NCBI GenBank assembly: GCA_020049615.1
Contig: JAIFKN010000235.1
Location: 1 to 8,070 of the forward strand
Reading direction: 5' to 3'
Source: a bacterium
GTDB taxonomy: Bacteria; Planctomycetota; UBA11346
DNA: 8,070 bases
Shown here: positions 1 to 6,673 of the stretch, in pieces
Position numbering within the stretch: position 1 is the first letter of the stretch
How the letters are laid out: each line of letters opens with the position of its first letter
The notes under the pieces: model-generated
The model's input: only the letters and a program-made list of their open reading frames with translations
Told to the model about the DNA's origin: nothing
Database searches by the model: none
Program-made: the position numbers and the translations under genes

Positions 1-1027
<1,027 letters not shown>

Positions 1028-1029
<2 letters not shown>

Positions 1030-1046
1030 GCCCCTGACGGGGTTTT
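1028..1046 (+). terminator. Short intrinsic-terminator-like hairpin after gyrB
   Basis: Directly after the gyrB stop, CCCC (1031-1034) pairs with GGGG (1039-1042) around a TGAC loop, followed by TTTT (1043-1046). The stem is only four G:C pairs plus weak extension, so termination may depend partly on the much larger inverted repeat that follows. Confidence 0.45.
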
Positions 1047-1049
1047 CTG

Positions 1050-1138
1050 CTACAGAGGCACAGAGATCCACGGAGGGCCACAGAGATGCCCCTCCTGCCT
1101 GTCTCTGTGGCCCTCCGTGGATCTCTGTGCCTCTGTGG
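1050..1138. repeat. Perfect 35-bp inverted repeat built of ~10-bp CACAGAG units
   Basis: The left arm 1052-1086 is the exact reverse complement of 1102-1136, with a 15-nt loop (1087-1101). One mismatch then leads to a further outer pair. Each arm is itself internally repetitive: CACAGAGATC (1059-1068), CACGGAGGGC (1069-1078) and CACAGAGATG (1079-1088), preceded by TACAGAGG. It lies between the convergent gyrB and RIO kinase genes and is coding for neither. It could be a dispersed REP/MITE-like palindrome and could also act as a bidirectional terminator. No transposase is nearby. The symmetry is seen directly; the mobile origin is inferred. Confidence 0.9.
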
Positions 1139-1147
1139 CGACGAGTC

Positions 1148-2038
1148 TCAGCCCCGCCGCGCCGGCTGCTGCGGTTTGGCGGCGCGTGCTGCCGCGCGGG
1201 CGGCCTGGATCTCCTCGCGCTTGGCGGCGTCGCGCTTGGCCGCCTCGATCTCGCGCAGCACCACCTGGGCGTCGACCACGTTGCGGGCGGCGGCGAAGCG
1301 GCCGGTCAGCTGGGTGTCGGGACGCAGCGAGGTCTGCTCGTGCAGCAGCCACATCTCCTGGCCGTACTCGCTGCGCCGCAGCTCGGGGGCGAAACGGGCG
1401 AAGAAGCGCGTCAGGTTGGCGACGTCGCGCAGCAGCAGGCGCTTGGCGTTGGTGTTGCGCGCCGCGTCGATGGCCTGCGGGAAATCGATGATCACCGGCC
1501 CGTCGTGGGCGTGCAGGATGTTGTACTCGGAGAGGTCGCCGTGGACCACGCCGGCGCAGAGCATGCGCGCGACCTCGCCGACCAGCCCGCTATGCCAGCG
1601 CAGCGCCTTCTCGCGGCTGTACTGCTGCGAGGCCAGCTGCGGCGCCGGTTCGCCGGCGGCGTCGCGCACCAGGTCCATGAGTAGCACGCCGTCGCCGAGC
1701 TGGCGCAGGCGCGGGATGCGCGAGCCGGCGGCGTTGAGCCGGCGCATGGTGTCGGACTCGTGGGTCTGCCAGGCCGCCTCGCGCTGGCGCTGGCCGAAGC
1801 GGCTGCCGCCCGCCATCGCGCGGTCCTGGCGCGAATCGCCGCTCTTGCGACCCTCGACGTAGTCCTGGCGCTGGCGGAAGTTCCGCCGGTGGGCCTCCTT
1901 GTAGACCTTGGCCGCGCAGATCTCGCCGTCGGCCTCGACGATGAAGACCTCGGCCTCCTTGCCGCTCTTGAGCGGCCGCAGGATGCGCTGGATGAAGCCC
2001 TCCTCGACCATGCTGCGGAGGCGGTCTGGGATCAGCAT
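1148..2038 (-). CDS. RIO1-family atypical serine/threonine protein kinase
   Basis: This is a 296-residue cytoplasmic kinase of the RIO family, atypical kinases that lack the activation loop and substrate-binding lobe of classical Ser/Thr kinases. The modified nucleotide loop SGKEAEV is at 25-31, the candidate ATP-anchoring lysine is K44 in AAKVYK, the catalytic loop HGDLSEYN is at 166-173 (D168, N173), and the metal-binding DFPQ is at 185-188. A charged Arg/Gln-rich insert (about 52-95) occupies the flexible-loop region of RIO1 proteins. The C-terminus (about 262-296) is a basic, Ala/Arg-rich, probably helical tail. The start at 2038 is chosen because AGGA lies 8 nt upstream and the family homology begins at once (LIPDRL). 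The same frame stays open far upstream only as a high-GC shadow of the GH10 gene. The substrate in bacteria is unknown. The kinase assignment is strong; the biological role is not known from sequence. Confidence 0.92.
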   Translation of the reverse strand: MLIPDRLRSMVEEGFIQRILRPLKSGKEAEVFIVEADGEICAAKVYKEAHRRNFRQRQDYVEGRKSGDSRQDRAMAGGSRFGQRQREAAWQTHESDTMRRLNAAGSRIPRLRQLGDGVLLMDLVRDAAGEPAPQLASQQYSREKALRWHSGLVGEVARMLCAGVVHGDLSEYNILHAHDGPVIIDFPQAIDAARNTNAKRLLLRDVANLTRFFARFAPELRRSEYGQEMWLLHEQTSLRPDTQLTGRFAAARNVVDAQVVLREIEAAKRDAAKREEIQAARAAARAAKPQQPARRG

Positions 2039-2046
2039 GCGTGGGA

Positions 2047-2050
2047 TCCT
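2047..2050 (-). promoter_or_regulatory. Ribosome binding site of the RIO kinase gene
   Basis: AGGA on the minus strand sits 8 nt before the ATG at 2038. It fixes the start and separates the real gene from the much longer open frame upstream. Confidence 0.6.
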
Positions 2051-2073
2051 GGCGGATGGCCCCCGTGAGCCAA

Positions 2074-2115
2074 GGGCCTGGGACCGACGAGCTCCAGCTC
2101 GTCGGTCCCAGGCCC
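2074..2115. repeat. Perfect 20-bp inverted repeat in the divergent intergenic region
   Basis: Positions 2074-2093 are the exact reverse complement of 2096-2115, with only CC (2094-2095) between the arms. The outermost bases are GGGCC and GGCCC. It lies 36 nt upstream of the RIO kinase start and 37 nt upstream of the GH10 start. A transcript from either strand would form a very stable hairpin in the 5' leader. It has no T-tract, so it is not a typical terminator. It may be a REP-type palindrome or an attenuator-like leader structure. Its sequence is unrelated to the inverted repeat after gyrB. Confidence 0.88.
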
Positions 2116-2140
2116 CGCTCGCGTGCCACCGATATGCCGT

Positions 2141-2144
2141 AGGA
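2141..2144 (+). promoter_or_regulatory. Ribosome binding site of the GH10 gene
   Basis: AGGA lies 8 nt before the ATG at 2153, the same spacing as for the RIO kinase and ligase genes. It favours that ATG over the in-frame GTG at 2123, which lies only 7 nt after the inverted repeat and would put charged residues ahead of the signal peptide. Confidence 0.6.
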
Positions 2145-2152
2145 TCCGGGCC

Positions 2153-3922
2153 ATGTGCTGGATCATCCTCCTCGCCGCCCTGCTCTGCTCCGCCTCGATG
2201 CACGCCGGCGAGGCCACCGCGCTGCCACCTGGCGGCCGCCAGCTGGTGACGGCGCCGCCCGCCTTCCGCGGCACGGCCGAGCGCGCCTCCAGCACGACGG
2301 TCGCGGTCGAGGGCCTGCCCTTCGCCCAGGCCCTGCGCATCGCGGTGCGCCAGCCCGGCCAGCCCTGGGACGTCGAGGCCAAGGTGCCGCTGCCGGCCCT
2401 GGCCAAGGGCGAGACCCTGCTCATCCGCCTGTGGCTGCGCGCCGTGCGGACGCGCAACGAGAGCGGCGATGTGACGGTCGGGGTCAACCTGCAGAAATCC
2501 GGACCGGACTGGTACAAGCCGTTCAGCCAGGGCGTCAGCGCCAACCGCGACTGGCGCGAGCTGCTGCTGCCCTTCACCAACGATCGCGACTTCCCCGCCG
2601 CCGGCGCCGAGCTGGCCTTCCACCTCGGCGACCGCGAGCAGGAGCTGGAGCTGGGCGGGGTCGAGCTGTGGTCCTTCGGCACCGCGCTGAAGCCGTCGCA
2701 GCTGCCGCGCCTGCGCATCACCTGGGCGGGCATGGAGCCGGACGCGCCGTGGCGGGCCGAGGCCGAGGCGCGCATCGAGCGCCTGCGCAAGGGCGACCTG
2801 GCGGTGCGCGTGGTCGACGCGGCCGGCGCGCCGGTGGCCGGGGCCGAGGTGCGCGTGCGCCAGCTGCGCCACGCCTTCCCCTTCGGCACCGCCGCCACCG
2901 CCGCACGCCTCATGGGCACGACGCCGGACGACGAGATCTACCGCCGCCACCTGCAGGAGCTGTTCACCGCCGTGGTGCTGGAGAACGACCTGAAATGGGG
3001 CGCCTGGGCCGGCGAGTGGGGGCCGCGCTTCGGCCGCGAGCAGACCCTGGCGGCGCTGCGCTGGCTGCAGGAGCGCCAATATCTGGTCCGCGGCCATGTG
3101 CTGGTGTGGCCGAGCCTGCGCAACATGCCGAAGTCGGCCGCCGCGCTGCAGGGCGACCCCGCCGCCCTGCAGCAGGCCATCCTCGCGCGCATCGACGAGG
3201 TGGCCGCCGCCACCGCCGGGCTGACCGCGCACTGGGACGTGCTCAACGAGCCGTTCGACAACCACGACGTCATGGATCTGTGCGGCCGCGGGGTGATGGT
3301 CGAGTGGTTCAAGCGTGCCCGCGAGCGCCTGCCCGCCGACTGCCGCCTGTTCATCAATGACTACGGCATCGTCGCCGCTGGCGGCGCCACCGACACGCCG
3401 CACCAGCGCCACTACGCCGAGACGATCAAGTACCTGCTCGACCAGGGCGCGCCGGTCGAGGGCATCGGCGTGCAGAGCCACTTCGGTGGCCAGCCGACGC
3501 CGCCGCTCACCGCGCTCGCCATCCTCGACCGCTTCGCCGCCTTCCAGCGGCCGATCGTGGTCACCGAGTTCGACATCAACACCCAGGACGAGGACTACCA
3601 GACCGCCTACACCCGCGACTACCTGACCCTGTGCTTCTCGCACCCGGCGGTGACCGGCTTCCTCATGTGGGGCTTCTGGGAGGGCGCGCACTGGCTGCCG
3701 CAGGCGGCAATGCTGCGCCGCGACTGGACGGAGAAACCGAACCTGGCGGTGTGGCGCGAGCTGGTGCTGAAGCGCTGGTGGACCGACGTGACGGTGAAGA
3801 CCGGCGCCGACGGCGTGGCCACGGTGCGCGGCTTCAAGGGCGCCTACACCGTCGAGGCGGCCGGCCGTACGGCAGTGGCGATGATCGGCGAGCAGCCGAC
3901 CGAGGTCGCGCTGGGGCGCTGA
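2153..3922 (+). CDS. Secreted GH10 glycoside hydrolase (endo-xylanase-like) with N-terminal beta-sandwich
   Basis: The 589-residue protein starts with a short signal peptide (MCWIILLAALL core, likely cleavage after SMHA near residue 17), so it is exported. Residues about 45-190 look like a carbohydrate-binding, jelly-roll-type module. Residues about 205-240 form a short beta segment (GDLAVRVVDAAGAPVAGAEV). The GH10 barrel follows. ENDLKW (277-282) matches the conserved substrate-binding block, WDVLNEP carries the acid/base E366, and VVTEFDI carries the nucleophile E472. The 106-residue spacing between the two glutamates fits the family. The barrel ends with a GFLMWGFWEGAHWLP block and a C-terminal extension of about 45 residues. 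The loop GHVLVWPSLRNMP (314-326) has Pro where typical xylanases have the His of HxLVWH, so substrate preference may differ from plain xylan. The gene stands alone on the plus strand. Confidence 0.9.
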   Translation: MCWIILLAALLCSASMHAGEATALPPGGRQLVTAPPAFRGTAERASSTTVAVEGLPFAQALRIAVRQPGQPWDVEAKVPLPALAKGETLLIRLWLRAVRTRNESGDVTVGVNLQKSGPDWYKPFSQGVSANRDWRELLLPFTNDRDFPAAGAELAFHLGDREQELELGGVELWSFGTALKPSQLPRLRITWAGMEPDAPWRAEAEARIERLRKGDLAVRVVDAAGAPVAGAEVRVRQLRHAFPFGTAATAARLMGTTPDDEIYRRHLQELFTAVVLENDLKWGAWAGEWGPRFGREQTLAALRWLQERQYLVRGHVLVWPSLRNMPKSAAALQGDPAALQQAILARIDEVAAATAGLTAHWDVLNEPFDNHDVMDLCGRGVMVEWFKRARERLPADCRLFINDYGIVAAGGATDTPHQRHYAETIKYLLDQGAPVEGIGVQSHFGGQPTPPLTALAILDRFAAFQRPIVVTEFDINTQDEDYQTAYTRDYLTLCFSHPAVTGFLMWGFWEGAHWLPQAAMLRRDWTEKPNLAVWRELVLKRWWTDVTVKTGADGVATVRGFKGAYTVEAAGRTAVAMIGEQPTEVALGR

Positions 3923-4017
3923 CGCGGTCTTCAGCGTCCGGCGGACCTGGACGACCCTCATGTCCGCGCTCAGCCCCAGCGGATCAGGATCCGGCACAGA
4001 GGCTCGACGCGCCCCGA

Positions 4018-4230
4018 TCAGGCCAGCGCGAATCGCCGAGGCCCCAGGATCCGCAGCTTGCCAGATGCCAGCCACCGCTGCAGGCGCTCCTGGTCCAACC
4101 GCAGCAGGGCTTGCCACTGTGCCTCGTCGTGGGGCTGGTCCTTGCGGGAATCCAGGCCAACGGCCACCCGCACCGCAGCCGATCGGGCGCGGGCATCCTG
4201 GCGGACGGCATCGTAGGAGAGGGATCTCAT
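4018..4230 (-). CDS. Small 70-residue protein coupled to the nucleotidyltransferase
   Basis: Not recognised as a named family. The ATG at 4230 overlaps the stop of the upstream nucleotidyltransferase gene as ATGA, so translation is probably coupled. This start is preferred over an in-frame ATG at 4320 that would lie inside the upstream gene. The protein is charged and probably mostly helical: DEAQWQALLRLDQERLQRWL (about 35-54), then a basic end, GKLRILGPRRFALA. There is no signal peptide or membrane segment. An R-x4-H string (RKDQPH, 29-34) recalls the HEPN RNase motif, but the protein is much shorter than HEPN domains and the match may be chance. Position suggests a partner or antidote of the nucleotidyltransferase; this is inference from gene order alone. 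Confidence 0.72.
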   Translation of the reverse strand: MRSLSYDAVRQDARARSAAVRVAVGLDSRKDQPHDEAQWQALLRLDQERLQRWLASGKLRILGPRRFALA

Positions 4231-4820
4231 GGGTGGGCGATGGCGTGGGCTTCGGCACGCAGTGTGCGCGCTGCGTCCGCGATGCCATTTGCGCTGGCCA
4301 GTGCCTCCACGGCCTCCCAATCCAAGCGGTCATGGTGCAGGACGGCCATCTCCAGTGCCCAGCGCCGATCATTCGCCCGCCGCTCGCTGATGGCGGCATA
4401 GAGCCGACCGATCACGAGGTCCTCAATGCCGATGACCGTCGCCGCCAGGCCGTCACCCATCTCAACCTCGGTGAGACGGTCATACGCGCCAGGCGCATAG
4501 GTCAGGGTCTGGCCAGGGAACTCCACCAGCAGGTCTGTGTCGGCCAGCGACCAGTAGCGACCACGCCGCTGAAAGCCTGATGCATCCAGGATGCGCTCGG
4601 CCTCCTCAGGGTGGAGCATCACCAGATCCATGTCGGCGGAGGCATAGCCGCCCGTGGTGTAGAACTCCACCGCTGAGCCGCCAACCACAATCGGGCGCTG
4701 GGCAGGCGTCGGACGTCCCAGCTTCTGGTTGAGCAGTGCGACGAAGAGGAGATTGCGCCGCAACCGATCCTCGGTCTGCCGCAGGCGGGCGATATCGTCG
4801 GCGGTGAACATCTCGGCCAT
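4227..4820 (-). CDS. Minimal nucleotidyltransferase-fold protein (DUF6036/AbiEii-like)
   Basis: This 197-residue cytoplasmic protein has the signature of minimal (MNT) nucleotidyltransferases. GGSA (47-50) is followed by two metal-binding aspartates in ADMDLV (D63, D65), and a third acidic residue is plausibly E100 in LLVEFPG. IGIEDLVIGRLYAA (about 130-143) matches the helix after the catalytic core in this superfamily. An N-terminal helical region (about 6-32) precedes the core. Such proteins transfer NMP groups to proteins or RNA, and many are halves of toxin-antitoxin or abortive-infection modules. The gene heads a two-gene unit with the coupled 70-residue protein. Its codons include more A/T endings (ATT, GTT, TCA, CCT, TTT) than the GH10 gene. 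A second in-frame ATG at codon 4 is possible, as no strong ribosome binding site is visible. The fold is fairly sure; the substrate and role are not known. Confidence 0.85.
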   Translation of the reverse strand: MAEMFTADDIARLRQTEDRLRRNLLFVALLNQKLGRPTPAQRPIVVGGSAVEFYTTGGYASADMDLVMLHPEEAERILDASGFQRRGRYWSLADTDLLVEFPGQTLTYAPGAYDRLTEVEMGDGLAATVIGIEDLVIGRLYAAISERRANDRRWALEMAVLHHDRLDWEAVEALASANGIADAARTLRAEAHAIAHP

Positions 4821-4834
4821 GCCGTGAGGCTATT

Positions 4835-4850
4835 CCGCTGCGACCAGCGG
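4835..4850 (-). promoter_or_regulatory. Small hairpin in the nucleotidyltransferase leader
   Basis: CCGCTG (4835-4840) and CAGCGG (4845-4850) are perfect 6-bp arms around a 4-nt loop. It sits 15-30 nt before the nucleotidyltransferase start on the minus strand. It could affect ribosome access, but a hairpin this short is also expected by chance in GC-rich DNA. Confidence 0.3.
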
Positions 4851-4872
4851 GGAACCCGCAGGTGGCGGGGTG

Positions 4873-4887
4873 TTAGGGACGTCCTAA
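4873..4887. promoter_or_regulatory. Operator-like dyad TTAGGGACGTCCTAA
   Basis: TTAGG and CCTAA are 5-bp arms around GACGT, and the core GGACGTCC (4877-4884) is itself a perfect palindrome. The site overlaps the proposed -10 region upstream of the nucleotidyltransferase gene. That is where a repressor site would be expected in an autoregulated module. No regulator is identified. Confidence 0.4.
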
Positions 4888-4911
4888 ACGACCGTCCTGG
4901 CCGGGGGTCAA
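4883..4911 (-). promoter_or_regulatory. Putative sigma70-type promoter for the nucleotidyltransferase unit
   Basis: On the minus strand, TTGACC (4906-4911) matches the -35 consensus at five of six bases. After 17 nt comes TTTAGG (4883-4888), a weak -10 match (three of six). It begins just after the stop of the 40-codon ORF and lies about 63 nt before the nucleotidyltransferase start, so the downstream pair could be transcribed separately from the ligase operon. Confidence 0.35.
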
Positions 4912-4912
4912 C

Positions 4913-5035
4913 TCACCAGGTGGCGTCGTCGCGCACCCGGACATAGGACGATAAGCGCGGGACGCCGTCGTTCGACAGCTCCTGGTAGCGGAAGGAGATG
5001 CTCTCGGTGGTCTCTCCGTCGGCGAGGTCAGGCAT
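4913..5035 (-). CDS. 40-residue ORF resembling the end of a LigE-type ligase OB domain (probable gene remnant)
   Basis: The peptide contains SISFRYQELSNDGVPR followed by SSYVRVRDDATW. From memory this closely resembles the final strands of the small OB domain (DNA_ligase_OB_2 type) in minimal LigE-like ATP-dependent DNA ligases, which end with a FRYQEL...GxPRFPSYVRVR-like block. Only this terminal piece is present: no adenylation domain and no KxDG motif. Nearly all its codons end in G or C, so it looks like real or recently real coding sequence. GGAA lies 6 nt before the ATG at 5035, and the ORF starts 32 nt after the stop of the intact ligase-like gene. The upstream part of its frame overlaps the ligase gene out of phase and shows no further LigE sequence. 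It is either a decayed gene end or an expressed short peptide; I favour a remnant. Confidence 0.55.
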   Translation of the reverse strand: MPDLADGETTESISFRYQELSNDGVPRLSSYVRVRDDATW

Positions 5036-5067
5036 GGTGGGTTCCGGGTCGCTGGAAGCCGTATCCG

Positions 5068-6570
5068 CTACTCGGCCTTCTTCTTCGGCGCCCGCGGCTT
5101 CTTCGGTGCCGCTTCCGCAGCCGGTGCGGCCGCAGCAGCAGGCGCGCCCGCGCCTGCCGGGTTCCACCCCTTCTTGATGTTCTCCTCGATCCAGACCGCG
5201 ATCTGCGCGTCGGCCGAGGCGCGGTCGGCAGCGCTGCGCAGGGTGGTCTGCAGCGGCTCGGCGCGACCGGGCGAGAAGTCGGTGAAGAACAGCACCAGCG
5301 GCGGATGGTCGCGGCCGGGCTTGTTGGGCTGGATCAGGGCGTATTTGCGCACCGCCACCTGGCCCTTGAGCTCCTTGCTCCACACCTCGCGCTTGAGCAG
5401 CACGGCGCTGCCCGGCGCGGCGGCGGTCTGCACGGTGTCGGTCTCGAACTGCACCCGGCTGGTCAGCTGGGTCATGCCGCAGTCGCCGGCGTCCGGGCGC
5501 TTGTCGTCGCGCGCGCGCTGGAACACCGGGTGCAGCATCACCGCGGTGATCTGCTCGCCGAGCGGCTTCCATCCGGCGGCGGCGTCCCAGGCCAGGGCCA
5601 TGCGGCGCATCGGCAGGTCGTCGCCGTCGCTGACCAGCAGGTCGGAGCAGCGCACCTCGACCACCAGCTCGGGGCGGACGAAGCGCGACAGCGTGCCTTC
5701 GCTGTTGGCCATGCGGAACGAGCTGGCTGCCGGCATCTTCTCCAGCTTGGCCAGCCAGGCGACGCGGTCCTCCTCGGAGAAGCCGCCGCCGACCGTGCCC
5801 AGCACCTGCCAGGTGCCGTCGTCGCGCTGCAGGCCCAGCGACAGTTCGCGCAGCTGGCGCTGCTCGCCGACCAAGCGCTCGCCGTAGGCGATGACCACCG
5901 CATCAAGGGTGAAGTGCGGTTTGATCTTGAAGGTCAGGTTCTGCTCGGTGCGGACGACCAGACCCTCGTGCTTCCCGGCCGCCACCCATTCGCGGTAGTG
6001 GCTGGCGGCGGCGGCCGAGTCGCCGGCGACGGTGGCGATGGTGCCGGCCTCGCCGAACAGGGCGTGCAGGCGGGCGAGACGCTCGCCATACGGTTTGCCC
6101 AGCACGTCGACGCCGGCGTCCTCGACCAGGTCGAAGGGATGGAAGGCGAAGGCCTTGGCCAGCGTCTCGTCGCCGAACGCGCTGGCGACGTGGTGCGAAC
6201 GCGGCCGGCCATCAGCGATCGGCGCCACCAGTTCGCCGGCAACCAGCAGATCGGGCGCGCCCGTGAGCTTCGCCTCCAGCCCTTTGAGCAGCGGGATGCC
6301 GTGCAGCACGCGGCCGTTGTGCGCGCACAGCGCGAGGTCGCCGCCGCGTCGCACCAGGAACCACAGTTCGCCGTCGAGCTTGGGCGACATCCACATCGTG
6401 CCCTTGGGCAGCACGGCCTCGATGCGCGCCGATTCCAGCACGCGATAGTGCTTGGCGACCTGGCGCTTGTAGCGCAGCAGGCGGTCGAGCAGGGCGGCAT
6501 CGGCGAGGCCGCCGACCGGCGCCTTGCGCCCGCCGGCGTAGGGGACGAACGAGGTGGACCATTCAGTCAT
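5068..6570 (-). CDS. ATP-dependent DNA ligase-like protein with extra C-terminal region
   Basis: This 500-residue protein carries the motifs of the covalent nucleotidyltransferase superfamily. Motif I is SPKLDGELW with the adenylated lysine K64, a motif III-type glutamate is E113 in LLVAGELV, motif IV is EGLVVR (202-207), and motif V is TFKIKPHFTLDAVV with K215 and K217. An OB-fold region follows (about 240-350; GTVGGGFSEED, RPELVVEVR). A motif VI-like HPVFQRARDDKRP ends it (347-359). This order fits a DNA ligase that seals nicks using ATP. Residues about 375-470 form an additional region I do not recognise. The end (471-500) is an Ala/Pro/Lys tail resembling histone H1-type DNA-binding tails. 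It lacks the polymerase and phosphoesterase domains of LigD, and no Ku gene is in view. The start at 6570 is supported by AGGA 8 nt upstream. It is probably cotranscribed with the two unknown genes upstream. Confidence 0.85.
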   Translation of the reverse strand: MTEWSTSFVPYAGGRKAPVGGLADAALLDRLLRYKRQVAKHYRVLESARIEAVLPKGTMWMSPKLDGELWFLVRRGGDLALCAHNGRVLHGIPLLKGLEAKLTGAPDLLVAGELVAPIADGRPRSHHVASAFGDETLAKAFAFHPFDLVEDAGVDVLGKPYGERLARLHALFGEAGTIATVAGDSAAAASHYREWVAAGKHEGLVVRTEQNLTFKIKPHFTLDAVVIAYGERLVGEQRQLRELSLGLQRDDGTWQVLGTVGGGFSEEDRVAWLAKLEKMPAASSFRMANSEGTLSRFVRPELVVEVRCSDLLVSDGDDLPMRRMALAWDAAAGWKPLGEQITAVMLHPVFQRARDDKRPDAGDCGMTQLTSRVQFETDTVQTAAAPGSAVLLKREVWSKELKGQVAVRKYALIQPNKPGRDHPPLVLFFTDFSPGRAEPLQTTLRSAADRASADAQIAVWIEENIKKGWNPAGAGAPAAAAAPAAEAAPKKPRAPKKKAE

Positions 6571-6578
6571 GATGTTTG

Positions 6579-6582
6579 TCCT
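6579..6582 (-). promoter_or_regulatory. Ribosome binding site of the ligase gene
   Basis: AGGA on the minus strand lies 8 nt before the ATG at 6570. It decides against the in-frame ATG at 6621, which would overlap the intergenic hairpin and add a Pro/Arg-rich, non-conserved-looking stretch. Confidence 0.6.
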
Positions 6583-6616
6583 AATGGGAGGGGACCGGGG
6601 AGGGGCGAATCCTGGA

Positions 6617-6651
6617 GGCACGGGGGATAATGGCTGCTGCCATCCCGTGCC
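6617..6651. repeat. Bulged hairpin between the unknown gene and the ligase gene
   Basis: The right arm 6639-6651 pairs with 6630-6634 (ATGGC/GCCAT) and 6617-6624 (GGCACGGG/CCCGTGCC), giving 13 pairs around a TGCT loop with one 5-nt bulge (6625-6629). It lies in the 103-nt gap between the two genes and has no T-tract on the minus strand. A leader, processing or RNA-stability structure is more likely than a terminator. Confidence 0.6.
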
Positions 6652-6673
6652 GGAGGGACCGAGCCCTTCCCCG

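Noticed and set aside
1086..1862. Plus-strand ORF starting within the 35-bp palindrome
   Set aside because: It is Ser/Arg-rich, lies antisense to the RIO kinase and has no motif of its own.
2123..2152. In-frame GTG at 2123 as the GH10 start
   Set aside because: It has no ribosome binding site of its own, sits 7 nt from the hairpin and would add Arg-rich residues before the signal peptide. The ATG at 2153 has AGGA at 8 nt.
2153..2215. Lipoprotein signal for the GH10 protein, because of a cysteine in its signal peptide
   Set aside because: The residues before the cysteine (ALLC) do not fit a lipobox with a small residue at -1. Cleavage after SMHA by signal peptidase I fits better.
4141..4146. 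Rx4H string in the 70-residue protein as a HEPN RNase motif
   Set aside because: The protein is too short for a HEPN domain and lacks a convincing four-helix layout, so a chance match is more likely.
2039..4399. Very long minus-strand open frame running upstream of the RIO kinase, antisense to the GH10 gene
   Set aside because: RIO homology and the ribosome binding site begin at 2038. The upstream part is low-complexity, mirrors GH10 codons and is open only because stops are rare in GC-rich DNA.
5305..6630. 441-codon plus-strand ORF opposite the ligase gene
   Set aside because: The ligase motifs on the minus strand are unambiguous. The plus-strand product is a Gly/Ala/Gln-rich shadow with no recognisable motif.
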